From Bacteroidota bacterium (GTDB taxonomy: Bacteria > Bacteroidota > Bacteroidia > Bacteroidales > Prolixibacteraceae), in the NCBI GenBank assembly GCA_023251435.1, contig JAHEYU010000012.1:1-64000 (forward strand): a stretch of 64,000 bases of DNA, in the 5' to 3' direction. The translations under genes were made by a program, and so were the position numbers. Of the stretch, positions 26,826 to 35,011 are shown piece by piece. Each line of letters opens with the position of its first letter. Position 1 is the stretch's first letter. Below the pieces are notes generated by a model that had not been told where the DNA came from, searched no databases, and worked only from the letters and a program-made list of their open reading frames with translations.

Positions 26826-28546
26826 TATTTGTAGAATTTTGCTTTGTAAGTACTTTTGTTGTCTTTAAAATCGGTTACCTCAAGAATTAATTCATGACTT
26901 TTCCCGAATTGAAACCTTTCTTTATCAAACGTATAACTTATTAATTTGTTTTTGAGATCGTACTCAAACAGCACCCATTTGCCGTCAATGGTACCTCTTA
27001 CAGTTTCGATTCCCGAAAGATTATCGGTAATGGTGAATCTGATTCTATTGGTTTCGGTCAGTGTTTTTTTATCAGTAATACTTAGCGGAACTATCTTTGG
27101 TGCAACGGTGTCAACAGCCAATGCGTAATTTCCTAATAACCTGATGTTTCCTTCCACCCAACCGTCAATGTATTTTCCGGTAGCCGAATATATTTTCCAT
27201 GAAACGGGGTCAACCTGTGCAAGCATTACTTTCGAATGCATTTTCTCCGGAAGGTTCGCTGCATTTATTCGCAGCGGGCAGGCAAAATGTAGCGGAGTGA
27301 ATGAATTATGCAGCTTAAAGACCGGTGAATAAAATTTCGGATTGCCCGGCAGTTTTTCGTACTGAAAATCGACATCATTGTACAAAGCACCTTCAGGAAT
27401 ATTAAATTCAATGTCATCGTTCCTGATATGGTTATTTCGGTTAAACTTAAAGAGTTCACCTTTTGGCTCGGGCGCAGTAAAAGCTGTTTCTTTCGATTGA
27501 ATATTAAACGAAAGCGAAGTCGCATTGCCATAGGTATCTGTTATTTCATATTTCACATGGTGAGTCTGGCCATCGGTAGCCTTAAAAATCCCTCTCTTTT
27601 CGGCCACATCGTAAATCGAAAGTTTATTGCCCGGTTCGAGCCAGGTGCGGTAAAAACGGCGGCTTGTGCGCACTGCTTGCTCGTAATCGATGTGTGAGTT
27701 GATGTATTTCGATTCGTCGAGCAAAAATTCGTCCATCGTAAACGAATAAATTATTTCATTATCGACACTCAGCTTCAGGCTGTAAATTCCACATTTATTT
27801 AAACTTCCGTCGAGTAAATCGATAGCCTGCAATCCAAATCCAACTTTTCCTGAAACTAATATCGGCTGGTTGTTTTTTAGCTTGTAAATGTTGCCGATAA
27901 GTATTGTTTCAAACCTTTGTAACTGTTGTTTTCCTGAAACTCCTGCATCATCGGCAGCCGGATAAACCATCAAAGCCTGAATAACAGGTTTTGTTTTGTC
28001 AGTTACAGGCATGTTAAACATGAGCGGATTCAGCATAATTTGTTCTTTGGTTCGCCTGATTTCGAAATGCAAGTGCGGACCTGCCGAACTTCCCGAGTTT
28101 CCACTTTTTGCTAATTGCTCCCCTTTCTTAACAAGCAACGAATCGGCAGGTACTTTTTGGTCGATTGCAAAAGTTTCTTTTTCGTACTGAATTTTGCGTA
28201 TATATTCAGCAATCTTTGGTGCGAAACTTAGCAAATGCCCGTAAACAGTGGTCGTTCCGTTCGGATGATCGAGATACAAGGCATTTCCGTAGCCTGAAGG
28301 TGAAATGGAAATTCGGGAAACCATGCCTTCGGCGGCTGCATAAACAGGCAATCCGCTTTTTCCCTGTGTTTTAATGTCGATACCTCCATGAAAATGATTG
28401 GGTCTTAATTCTGCAAAATTTCCGGAGAGAAAAATTGGAATTTTCATTGGCACAGCATAGTAATACGGATCGATTTGTTCCGATGGCTGGCTATATCCTG
28501 ATAATCCGATGATCAGAAATATTGATATCTGTAAGAGTCGTTTCAT
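26825..28546 (-). CDS. Exported M23-family metallopeptidase (LytM domain)
   Basis: A 573-residue exported protein (signal MKRLLQISIFLIIGLSGYSQ) with an N-terminal LytM/M23 domain. Zinc ligands are in NHFHGGID (H53, D57) and GPHLHFE (H158/H160), with YGNALYLDHPNG and VYGHLLSF between them. A 40-residue charged insert lies between YGHL and SGSSAGPH. The long C-terminal part (about 180-573) is strand-rich and lacks a recognisable enzyme motif. M23 enzymes cut peptidoglycan peptides; coupling to anmK supports a cell-wall role. The 5' region contains TATATTTT, a near -7 box. Confidence 0.92.
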   Translation of the reverse strand: MKRLLQISIFLIIGLSGYSQPSEQIDPYYYAVPMKIPIFLSGNFAELRPNHFHGGIDIKTQGKSGLPVYAAAEGMVSRISISPSGYGNALYLDHPNGTTTVYGHLLSFAPKIAEYIRKIQYEKETFAIDQKVPADSLLVKKGEQLAKSGNSGSSAGPHLHFEIRRTKEQIMLNPLMFNMPVTDKTKPVIQALMVYPAADDAGVSGKQQLQRFETILIGNIYKLKNNQPILVSGKVGFGLQAIDLLDGSLNKCGIYSLKLSVDNEIIYSFTMDEFLLDESKYINSHIDYEQAVRTSRRFYRTWLEPGNKLSIYDVAEKRGIFKATDGQTHHVKYEITDTYGNATSLSFNIQSKETAFTAPEPKGELFKFNRNNHIRNDDIEFNIPEGALYNDVDFQYEKLPGNPKFYSPVFKLHNSFTPLHFACPLRINAANLPEKMHSKVMLAQVDPVSWKIYSATGKYIDGWVEGNIRLLGNYALAVDTVAPKIVPLSITDKKTLTETNRIRFTITDNLSGIETVRGTIDGKWVLFEYDLKNKLISYTFDKERFQFGKSHELILEVTDFKDNKSTYKAKFYK

Positions 28547-28659
28547 TGTATTCTGTTTGGTTTGCGAAAATATAAAACTTATTTAAGCATCGGCCTGCCT
28601 GCCGGTTTTGGTGAGAACGAAATAATGGTCAGCAAATTTCATGTATTGGTCAAAAATGT

Positions 28660-28667
28660 TAATTTTG
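28660..28667 (+). promoter_or_regulatory. -7 box of the coiled-coil/zapA operon
   Basis: TAATTTTG is a full TAnnTTTG match 20 nt ahead of the ATG at 28687; TTTC at 28637-28640 sits at the expected -33 spacing of 19 bp. Confidence 0.55.
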
Positions 28668-28686
28668 TCGATGAAAGTTAAATGAA

Positions 28687-28980
28687 ATGACCGATCTGGA
28701 GAAAAACCTACTGATAGAATTTAAGTTTAAAGTGAAGCAGATGATTGCTAAACACGAGAAACTTAAGCAGGAAAAAGACCAGTTACATGGGCAAATACAA
28801 GGACTTGAGGAAACTATTGATCAACTTCGTAGGGAAAATAGCTTGCTTGAGCAAAAATATGAAAATATAAAAATGGCTAAAATGTTGGTTGCATCCGACG
28901 AAGATAATAAGGATGCAAAAAACAGAATACAAAAATTAGTGCGGGAAATTGATAAATGTATTGCTCTTTTAAACAAGTAA
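28687..28980 (+). CDS. Small coiled-coil protein next to ZapA
   Basis: A 97-residue protein that is coiled coil for most of its length: EKLKQEKDQLHGQIQGLEET, then IDQLRRENSLLEQKYENIK, followed by a short basic tail (NRIQKLVREIDKCIALLNK). No membrane segment or signal. It starts the zapA operon and ends 11 nt before zapA. The location and build recall ZapB-type division accessory coiled coils, but there is no sequence identity I can claim; function is inference. Confidence 0.8.
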   Translation: MTDLEKNLLIEFKFKVKQMIAKHEKLKQEKDQLHGQIQGLEETIDQLRRENSLLEQKYENIKMAKMLVASDEDNKDAKNRIQKLVREIDKCIALLNK

Positions 28981-28991
28981 TACAAAAATAA

Positions 28992-29285
28992 ATGACAGAC
29001 AAGCTTTCAATAAAGATCAAAATCGACGGACGGGAATATCCGTTAAAGGTGGACAGGGAAGAGGAGGAAAAATACCGGAAAGCTGCCAAAATAATAAATG
29101 ATATAATTCTACAGTACCGTCAGAAGTATTCAAGTAGTAATACACAGGATTTTCTGGCAATGACTGCCTTTCAGTTTGCGTTAAAATCGATTGAACTTGA
29201 AGAAAAAGTTGATCGTTCGCCTTTGTTTGATGAGTTGAAAAAACTGGATGAAGAATTAAGTGATTATCTGTCGTTGAAGGAATAA
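28992..29285 (+). CDS. zapA: Cell division protein ZapA
   Basis: A 97-residue FtsZ-associated protein that bundles protofilaments at midcell. It shows the ZapA pattern: an N-terminal strand SIKIKIDGREYPLKVDREEEE, KYRKAAKIINDIILQY, then DFLAMTAFQFALKSIELEEK and a C-terminal coiled coil (FDELKKLDEELSDYLSLKE). It lies between a coiled-coil protein and rny, with a 125-bp spacer before rny that can fold into a long bulged hairpin. Confidence 0.9.
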   Translation: MTDKLSIKIKIDGREYPLKVDREEEEKYRKAAKIINDIILQYRQKYSSSNTQDFLAMTAFQFALKSIELEEKVDRSPLFDELKKLDEELSDYLSLKE

Positions 29286-29303
29286 AATTTTATCATATAT
29301 TAA

Positions 29304-29374
29304 AAACCCGCATTTTTTATTTAAATTCCGGAAGTTTCTTTTACACCCGGCGTTTGAATTAAAAATGTGGGTTT
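29304..29374 (+). ncRNA. Possible small structured RNA (6S-like rod) between zapA and rny
   Basis: Bases 29304-29317 pair with 29361-29374 over 14 positions including one G-U (AAACCCGCATTTTT with AAAAATGTGGGTTT). A 6-nt one-sided bulge, AATTC/GAATT (29324-29328 with 29356-29360) and CGG/CCG (29329-29331 with 29347-29349) continue the rod, separated by an asymmetric loop. A bulged rod beside zapA recalls 6S RNA, which sits next to zapA in proteobacteria, and I believe similar synteny exists in Bacteroidota. T-rich DNA after it also allows a plain terminator/attenuator. Confidence 0.4.
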
Positions 29375-29410
29375 ATTTTTAAGTGTAAACAAGTTTAATT
29401 TTAATAACAA

Positions 29411-30964
29411 ATGGAGATTATATTATATGTCATAGCGGGATTTCTTGGCGGTGGGGTGCTTTCCTATTTCATGTGGGACAAAGCCCTGCATAGCAAGAAA
29501 CGAAAAATTGTGACCGAGGCGGAAGCCGAGGGAGAAGTCATTAAAAAAGATAAAATACTTCAGGCCAAAGAGAAATTCCTTCAGATGAAATCTGACCATG
29601 AGGAATACATTGCTGAAAAGAACAGTAAAGTAAACGCCTTCGAAGCTAAATTGAAACAACGCGAAACAGGATTAAACCAACGCAGAGAAGAACTTAACCG
29701 TAGCATTAAAGATTTTGAAACCTCGAAGCACGAAGTAGAAGTTATTCGTGACAACCTGACCACCCAGCTTGAATTACTCGAAAAACGCGAAAATGAAGTG
29801 GAAAGCCTTCATAAACAGCAAGTGGAAAGACTTGAATTATTGTCTGGTTTATCCGCTGATGAAGCAAAAGCTCAACTCGTTGAATCACTGAAGAATGAGG
29901 CAAAAACTGAAGCCATGTCAACCATCAACGAGATCATGGAAGAAGCCAAACTTTCGGCTAACAAGGAAGCCAAGAAAATTGTGGTTAAAACCATTCAGCG
30001 TGTTGCCACCGAAACTGCCATTGAAAATTCTGTTACGATTTTCCACATCGAGAGCGATGAAATTAAAGGTCGCATTATTGGTCGCGAAGGTCGCAATATC
30101 CGTGCTCTTGAAGCAGCTACCGGTGTCGAAATTATCGTTGACGATACTCCTGAAGCCATTGTACTCTCTGGATTTGATCCGGTACGCCGCGAAATTGCAC
30201 GCCTCGCGCTGCATCAGTTGGTAACCGACGGACGTATTCACCCGGCACGTATTGAAGAGGTGGTTGAGAAAGTTCGCAAACAGGTTGAAGAAGAAATAAT
30301 TGAAACAGGAAAACGTACCACCATCGATTTGGGCGTTCATGGATTGCATCCTGAATTAATCCGAATGATTGGAAAAATGAAATATCGTTCGTCGTATGGC
30401 CAGAATTTGTTGCAGCACTCACGCGAAGTTGCCAACTTATGTGCTATTATGGCCACCGAGCTAGGCCTGAATGCAAAGGCAGCCAAACGTGCCGGATTGT
30501 TGCATGATATCGGTAAAGTGCCCGATGATGAACCGGAATTACCACACGCAGTGTTGGGTATGAAATTGGCCGAACGGTTCAAAGAGAAACCGGATATTTG
30601 CAATGCCATTGGAGCCCACCACGATGAAGTTGAAATGACCAGTTTGCTTTCTCCGATTGTACAGGTTTGTGATGCCATTTCAGGAGCACGCCCTGGTGCC
30701 CGCCGCGAGGTCGTTGAATCATATATCAAACGTTTGAAAACCCTTGAAGATCTTGCTCTTTCGTATCCAGGTGTATTGAAAACTTATGCCATTCAGGCAG
30801 GCCGCGAGTTGAGGGTGATTGTTGGAAGCGATAAAATCAGCGATAAGGATTCAGAACAATTGTCGTTCGATATAGCAAAACGTATTCAGGACGAAATGAC
30901 TTATCCGGGACAAATAAAAATTACCGTAATCCGCGAAATACGAGCCATCAGCTATGCGAAATAG
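29411..30964 (+). CDS. rny: Ribonuclease Y
   Basis: Membrane-bound endoribonuclease that initiates mRNA decay. 517 residues. An N-terminal anchor ([20 protein letters not shown]) is followed by a long coiled coil (about 30-190, rich in E, K, R), a KH RNA-binding domain with [15 protein letters not shown] (about 220), and an HD domain with [20 protein letters not shown] (about 363) and AHHDEVE. Order and size match Bacillus Rny. It is read from the zapA side and closed by a strong terminator. Confidence 0.96.
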   Translation: MEIILYVIAGFLGGGVLSYFMWDKALHSKKRKIVTEAEAEGEVIKKDKILQAKEKFLQMKSDHEEYIAEKNSKVNAFEAKLKQRETGLNQRREELNRSIKDFETSKHEVEVIRDNLTTQLELLEKRENEVESLHKQQVERLELLSGLSADEAKAQLVESLKNEAKTEAMSTINEIMEEAKLSANKEAKKIVVKTIQRVATETAIENSVTIFHIESDEIKGRIIGREGRNIRALEAATGVEIIVDDTPEAIVLSGFDPVRREIARLALHQLVTDGRIHPARIEEVVEKVRKQVEEEIIETGKRTTIDLGVHGLHPELIRMIGKMKYRSSYGQNLLQHSREVANLCAIMATELGLNAKAAKRAGLLHDIGKVPDDEPELPHAVLGMKLAERFKEKPDICNAIGAHHDEVEMTSLLSPIVQVCDAISGARPGARREVVESYIKRLKTLEDLALSYPGVLKTYAIQAGRELRVIVGSDKISDKDSEQLSFDIAKRIQDEMTYPGQIKITVIREIRAISYAK

Positions 30965-30987
30965 ATAGTCGGTTCATTATCATATAC

Positions 30988-31022
30988 AAAGGCCATTCGT
31001 CAACCGACGGATGGCCTTTTTT
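30988..31022 (+). terminator. Rho-independent terminator of rny
   Basis: AAAGGCCATTCGTC (30988-31001) pairs with GACGGATGGCCTTT (31006-31019) with one G-T wobble, loop AACC, followed by a T-tract through 31022. Confidence 0.92.
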
Positions 31023-31131
31023 AGTCTGTATTGCTGAATTTTGTTTTTGTGTTCCTTCATATCCGGGAACGAAAATGATGTATACACCACTCAAATCCTT
31101 TACGACTCATTCCTGATTTGATTTTCTTGTA

Positions 31132-31269
31132 ATACCAATTGTATTTATATTTTAGTCCAAAGACAAAATATAAATTATCCCGATTAATCGGGATTAATGC
31201 CGATGCTACATGAATATAGTACAATAAGACGAAGTGGCAATTGGACTATTATGAATGTGCAATCGGTAT
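31132..31269. repeat. 138-bp MITE-like element with imperfect terminal inverted repeats
   Basis: Left end 31132-31160 begins ATACCAATTG and ends TAGTCCAA; the reverse complement of 31241-31269 begins ATACCGATTG and also ends TAGTCCAA, with 21 of 29 positions identical. Inside is the perfect palindrome TCCCGATTAATCGGGA (31178-31193). There is no open frame. A second, smaller copy of the end motif lies at 33014-33055. The remaining gap 31270-31612 shows no gene I can support. Confidence 0.65.
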
Positions 31270-31612
31270 AAGTCATGAAAGCTCAAACACGGGGGAAGCA
31301 ATTATTATTGGAGTAGAGTAGGAAAATGTCAGTGAAATGAAGTTAATTTTGGGACTTCCCTTTTCCCTGGTGGAAAAATAAAGGCATTAAGAATCGAAAA
31401 AATCATAGCAGCCATTTCCCGCAATGGTATCTTTAATCCAACTTTATACTGATCAAATTTCAGATACTTTTTAGCGTTAATATAAGTGAAGAATGGCTAT
31501 TTTTGACTGCCATTTTTGAGACAGAATGAATTGGAACGATTGGTTTTTACTTCAGAAATACACTTTATAGATGTGCAAGAAGTATCGTTTATTTTACGCT
31601 GGCAGATAGGAA

Positions 31613-32737
31613 TTATTCTTCTTTTTTTGAGAAAATGGAAAATGCGAATATCGATTTGCTCTCTTTATCGTCAGTCATCACATTTTTCTTTTGCCATTTC
31701 AGGATATTGGCCGGAATGCCAGCCAATACAAAACCAATAACCAACAGTAATATAAATAAAAGGTTGTTCCCTAATTGGTCAATAAGAAGAAACGCAAGCA
31801 ATACGATTAATCCATTGGTAGCAACAATAATTGAACTTGCTGCCAGATGATGTTTCCCTGTTAAGTTTAATAAACCGTGATGTATATGGTTCATATCAGG
31901 AGAAAATGGCGAACGCTTTTGTGCTATCCGGATAATGAAAACCCTGATAGTATCGATCACCGGTACAATAATAATAGCCAGAGAAATTGCAGGCAATCCA
32001 TGTGCAGCAGCACTTAATGCAGGCTTAAGTTCATTAAAATGAATAGTCATTACAGCCATAATTGTACCAAGAAGCAGTGAGCCGGTATCGCCCATGAAGA
32101 TTTTATTTGTGTTCCCGAAAACGTTGTACAACAGGAAAGCAATCAGACTTCCGGCTAAACTAAAACAGGCCAGCGCATAAACAATGTCACCCGCATACAT
32201 GAACCAAAATCCGTAAACCAATGAAGTCAAAAGGCTTACTCCTCCAGCAAGACCATCAATTCCGTCAATCAGGTTAAATGCATTGATGATGCCAACAATT
32301 GCAATAACAGACAGAATAGAACTTGCCACATATCCAATTTCCTGAATTCCAACAATACCATGAAGATTTGTAATTCTGATGTTTCCTAAAAATACAAGAT
32401 AAAAGGCAACGAGTATTTGAAAAAAGAACTTCTTTCGTGCGCTGATGCCGATTATGTCATCTTTCAGGCCAATAACAAACATTGTGATGATGGAAGCGAA
32501 CAAATATTTTAAGTCGTTTATGTTATAATAATTCGACGATATAATTGAACTTATTATAAATCCCGCCATAATGGCAATTCCCCCAAGTGTTGGGACAATA
32601 TGTTTTGCTGCCGACCGATTATTCGGAACATCAAATAATTTCTTGATTCTTGAAACCTTTATAATCTTCGGAATGACAAAATAGGCAATCGTGAAGCTTA
32701 TAGCAAAACTGAAGAAAATATTTAAATGAAGATCCAT
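31613..32737 (-). CDS. WecA/MraY-like polyprenyl-phosphate sugar-1-phosphate transferase
   Basis: A 374-residue membrane enzyme of the MraY/WecA family, which loads a HexNAc-1-phosphate from a UDP-sugar onto a polyprenyl phosphate to start cell-surface polysaccharide or teichoic-type glycan synthesis. About ten membrane spans. Family loops are FDVPNNRSAAKHIVPTLGGI, GLKDDIIGIS (Asp pair), NAFNLIDGIDGLAGG, KIFMGDTGSLLLG and the HIHHGLL histidine cluster. The C-terminus is cytoplasmic and charged. The sugar is not deducible; WecA/TagO/Rfe-type (GlcNAc) is most likely. No glycosyltransferase cluster is adjacent. Confidence 0.9.
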   Translation of the reverse strand: MDLHLNIFFSFAISFTIAYFVIPKIIKVSRIKKLFDVPNNRSAAKHIVPTLGGIAIMAGFIISSIISSNYYNINDLKYLFASIITMFVIGLKDDIIGISARKKFFFQILVAFYLVFLGNIRITNLHGIVGIQEIGYVASSILSVIAIVGIINAFNLIDGIDGLAGGVSLLTSLVYGFWFMYAGDIVYALACFSLAGSLIAFLLYNVFGNTNKIFMGDTGSLLLGTIMAVMTIHFNELKPALSAAAHGLPAISLAIIIVPVIDTIRVFIIRIAQKRSPFSPDMNHIHHGLLNLTGKHHLAASSIIVATNGLIVLLAFLLIDQLGNNLLFILLLVIGFVLAGIPANILKWQKKNVMTDDKESKSIFAFSIFSKKEE

Positions 32738-32757
32738 AAGAATGAATTTTGAAGTTA

Positions 32758-32785
32758 CAAAATTACTATTTAATTCTTATGGCAA
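32758..32785 (-). promoter_or_regulatory. Promoter of the WecA-like gene
   Basis: TAATTTTG on the minus strand (complement of 32758-32765) matches TAnnTTTG; a TTG about 17 bp further up is the likely -33 element. The ATG at 32737 follows about 20 nt downstream. Confidence 0.6.
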
Positions 32786-32952
32786 GTGTAATTATATGTT
32801 AACAGAAAATTATTATTTCATGAACTGATCGATTCATTCGATGAACGTGCTGTTTTGACCATTGAATTGAACATTTATTTTACTATTGGACGATAAAAAA
32901 ATGCAAAAATCAAACTTTGGCTTTAATACCGATTGAAGAAATATAACAGCCC

Positions 32953-33055
32953 TCCCGATAAATAATCGGGATCGCACACTCGATTGGATTTAACATTTCT
33001 ATTCATCGGCATTATACCAATATGGGTTTGGACTAATTTAGATTTGCATTGGTAT
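32953..33055. repeat. Second copy of the ATACCAAT...TAGTCCAA repeat, with a TCCCGAT palindrome
   Basis: ATACCAAT at 33014-33021 and ATTGGTAT at 33048-33055 form inverted ends. The reverse complement of 33028-33055 (ATACCAATGCAAATC..., ending TAGTCCAAA) aligns with the left end of the 31132 element. TCCCGAT/ATCGGGA at 32953-32971 parallels that element's inner palindrome. No gene lies in 32786-33118; this repeat and the nuo terminator account for much of it. Confidence 0.6.
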
Positions 33056-33094
33056 AAAAAGAAAGACCGTCTCGATTTAATTTCAGAGACGGTC
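33049..33094 (-). terminator. Terminator of the nuo operon
   Basis: GACCGTCTC (33065-33073) and GAGACGGTC (33086-33094) are perfect arms with a 12-nt loop. Read on the minus strand the stem is followed by TTTCTTTTT. It lies 25 nt after the stop of the last gene of the nuo run. Confidence 0.85.
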
Positions 33095-33118
33095 GTTCTA
33101 TGCTGTATTTTAAAATAT

Positions 33119-33439
33119 TTACACTTTCTTCCAGTAATTAACCTCTGCTTCCGTTTCTTTGTCCGATTCCTGAAGCCAGTATGCCGGAGTAACTTTCTTT
33201 CCTGAAGGGCTTTTTAACCTGCGCTCATAAACATCAATTACAGCGTTGAAAAGGATATCGGTAACACCGAGCTTCATTGTTGCAGGGTCGGCTTCACCGG
33301 CAGTTTTAACTTCGTAGCCATTCAGTTCTAAAAGTCTTTTCAAAAATTCAGCGCGTTCAGGACTAATCCCTTTCTCGACCACAGTGCAGCGAACGCCATC
33401 AATTTCTTCAACCAAATGTTTTCCTTTATTGAGTGCCAT
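33119..33439 (-). CDS. Conserved hypothetical protein at the end of the nuo operon
   Basis: A 106-residue soluble protein, not recognised. It opens with MALNKGKHLVEEIDGVRCTV and has a mixed alpha/beta body (VEKGISPERAEFLKRLLELNGYEVKTA) and a charged C-terminal half ending DKETEAEVNYWKKV. There is no Cys cluster, membrane segment or signal. It starts 6 nt after nuoN and is followed by the operon terminator, so it is the last gene of the complex I transcript. An accessory, assembly or regulatory role is only a guess. Confidence 0.8.
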   Translation of the reverse strand: MALNKGKHLVEEIDGVRCTVVEKGISPERAEFLKRLLELNGYEVKTAGEADPATMKLGVTDILFNAVIDVYERRLKSPSGKKVTPAYWLQESDKETEAEVNYWKKV

Positions 33440-33445
33440 AGTTTC

Positions 33446-34873
33446 TTAGTTTAAAAATAGTTGACTGATGGTGCGTATGTATTCAAATATTCCACTTGCA
33501 AAACCGATGATAAATACGCCTGCTACACACATTACAAGGCTGATTCGCATAGCCAAAGTACTACGAAACCATGCAACCGGTTCGTCGTTTTTCTCGATGA
33601 ACATTGCTTTTATCACACGCAAGTAATAGTACAGCGAGATGGTCGCATTTAATACAGCGATCAAAACAAGAATATAATACCCTTTACTTGCGGCGGCTGT
33701 GAACAGGAAAAATTTTCCGAAGAAACCTGCTACCGGTGGTATTCCGGCCAGTGAAAACAGAGAAAGAGTCATCAGCAAGCTAAGCATCGGATTGGTTTTA
33801 TACAATCCGTTGTATCCTGAAATGGTTTCAACGCCTGAGGCATTGTGTACCGCAGCTACCACGCCGAAAGCTCAAAGGTTGGTAAATACATATACAAGTA
33901 CGAAATAGACGACAGAAGTCATTCCCAGCTCACCGAACCCAATAATTCCCAACAGAATAAAACCTGCCTGTGCGATTGACGAAAAGGCCAGAAAACGTTT
34001 GATATTGTCCTGACGCAGGGCAAAAAGGTTGGCCAGCGTCATCGTGAATACAGCCAGTGTATAAATCATCGGCTGCCACAATTCCACGATATTTTTGAAA
34101 ACGGTAAATAAAATGATGGTGAAAATAAATGCCGCCGCTCCTTTAGAAACAACAGAAAGGTAAGAAGTTACATTGATCGGGGCGCCTTCGTATACGTCGG
34201 CAGTCCAGAAATGGAAAGGAACCAGCGAAATTTTGAATCCCATTCCGCTCACAAAGAAGATGAATCCAAGTAAAGTCATGGCATCTTTCGAAATCAAACC
34301 GGCCATATCGGCAAAATAGATGGTTCCGGTTGCTCCGTAAAGCATCGAAAGTCCAAAAAGCAATATTCCTGAAGAGAGGGCAGAGGAAAGGATCAGTTTG
34401 ATACCAGCCTCTGCAGACTTGCTTTTCAGCTTGTCGAAAGCAGCCAGTCCGGCAATTGGGATGGTCGCAGTTTCGAGTCCGATGTAGAAAATCAGGAAAT
34501 CACCCGCCGAAATCATGAAGTTCATTCCGATCAGCGTTGCCAGAGTCAGAATAAAATATTCGCTGATTTTATCCGCATTTTCCGGTTTCCGCAGCCAGCC
34601 TTCAGCCTGAAGGAAAACGATCAGCACGGCCAGGTTCAGGATGTTTTTCATGAAAGTGGTCAGCTGGCTCGACTGAAATGAACCGCCAAATAAATTGCCT
34701 GTTTCGCCCGGGATAAACCCAACGATGGTGACCAAAGCGAATAATCCCAGCGCAAAAGTAATAATGCCCGATTTGTTCTTTTCGTTAGTGAAAATTTCAG
34801 CCACCAGAATAGCAAGGGCTGCAATGGTAAGCAGCAATTCGTGGCGCATGAGTATAAATTGTCCGAGATCCAT
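33446..34873 (-). pseudogene. nuoN: NADH-quinone oxidoreductase subunit N, interrupted by one in-frame UGA
   Basis: Antiporter-like membrane subunit of complex I (proton translocation). The frame runs 476 codons from MDLGQFILMRHELLLTIAAL to QLFLN with a single UGA at 33872-33874. On either side the protein continues without shift: VYFVLVYVFTNL - stop - AFGVVAAVHNASG. Homologues read TNLGAF or TNLAAF here, so one base change (e.g. GGA to TGA) explains it. The key Lys/Glu membrane helices are intact (FHFWTADVYEGAP, RQDNIKRFLAFSSIAQAGF). It may be a true nonsense mutation, a sequencing error or a recoded codon; the other subunits look functional. Confidence 0.85.
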
Positions 34874-34887
34874 ATTCTATTTTTTTT

Positions 34888-35010
34888 AGAGGCCTCCCCC
34901 CAAACCCCCTCCGAAGGGAGGGGGAGCTGGAAAGCTCCGATTATTATTTATTCCTAATATACTTGCATTTACTCAAAGTCCCCCTTCGGGGAATTTAGGG
35001 GGCTTGGCTT
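34888..35010. repeat. C/G-rich palindromic repeat pair between nuoM and nuoN
   Basis: The gap holds GGCCTCCCCCCAAACCCCCT followed by CCGAAGGGAGGGGGAG (34891-34926), then GTCCCCCTTCGGGGAA and TTTAGGGGGCTTGGC (34978-35009). The two blocks are imperfect inverted copies flanking about 50 bp, each with a CCCCYTCCGAAGGRGGGG-like core. This family also occurs in frame inside the histidine kinase at 50868-50882. Confidence 0.75.
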
Positions 35011-35011
35011 T

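Noticed and set aside
31516-31740. 74-codon plus-strand frame at the 3' end of the WecA-like gene
   Set aside because: Mostly antisense to the transferase gene; no support.
33446-33862. Separate short nuoN-like gene starting at GTG 33862
   Set aside because: It is in the same frame as the upstream 333 codons and completes a normal-length NuoN; one in-frame UGA explains the split better than two genes.
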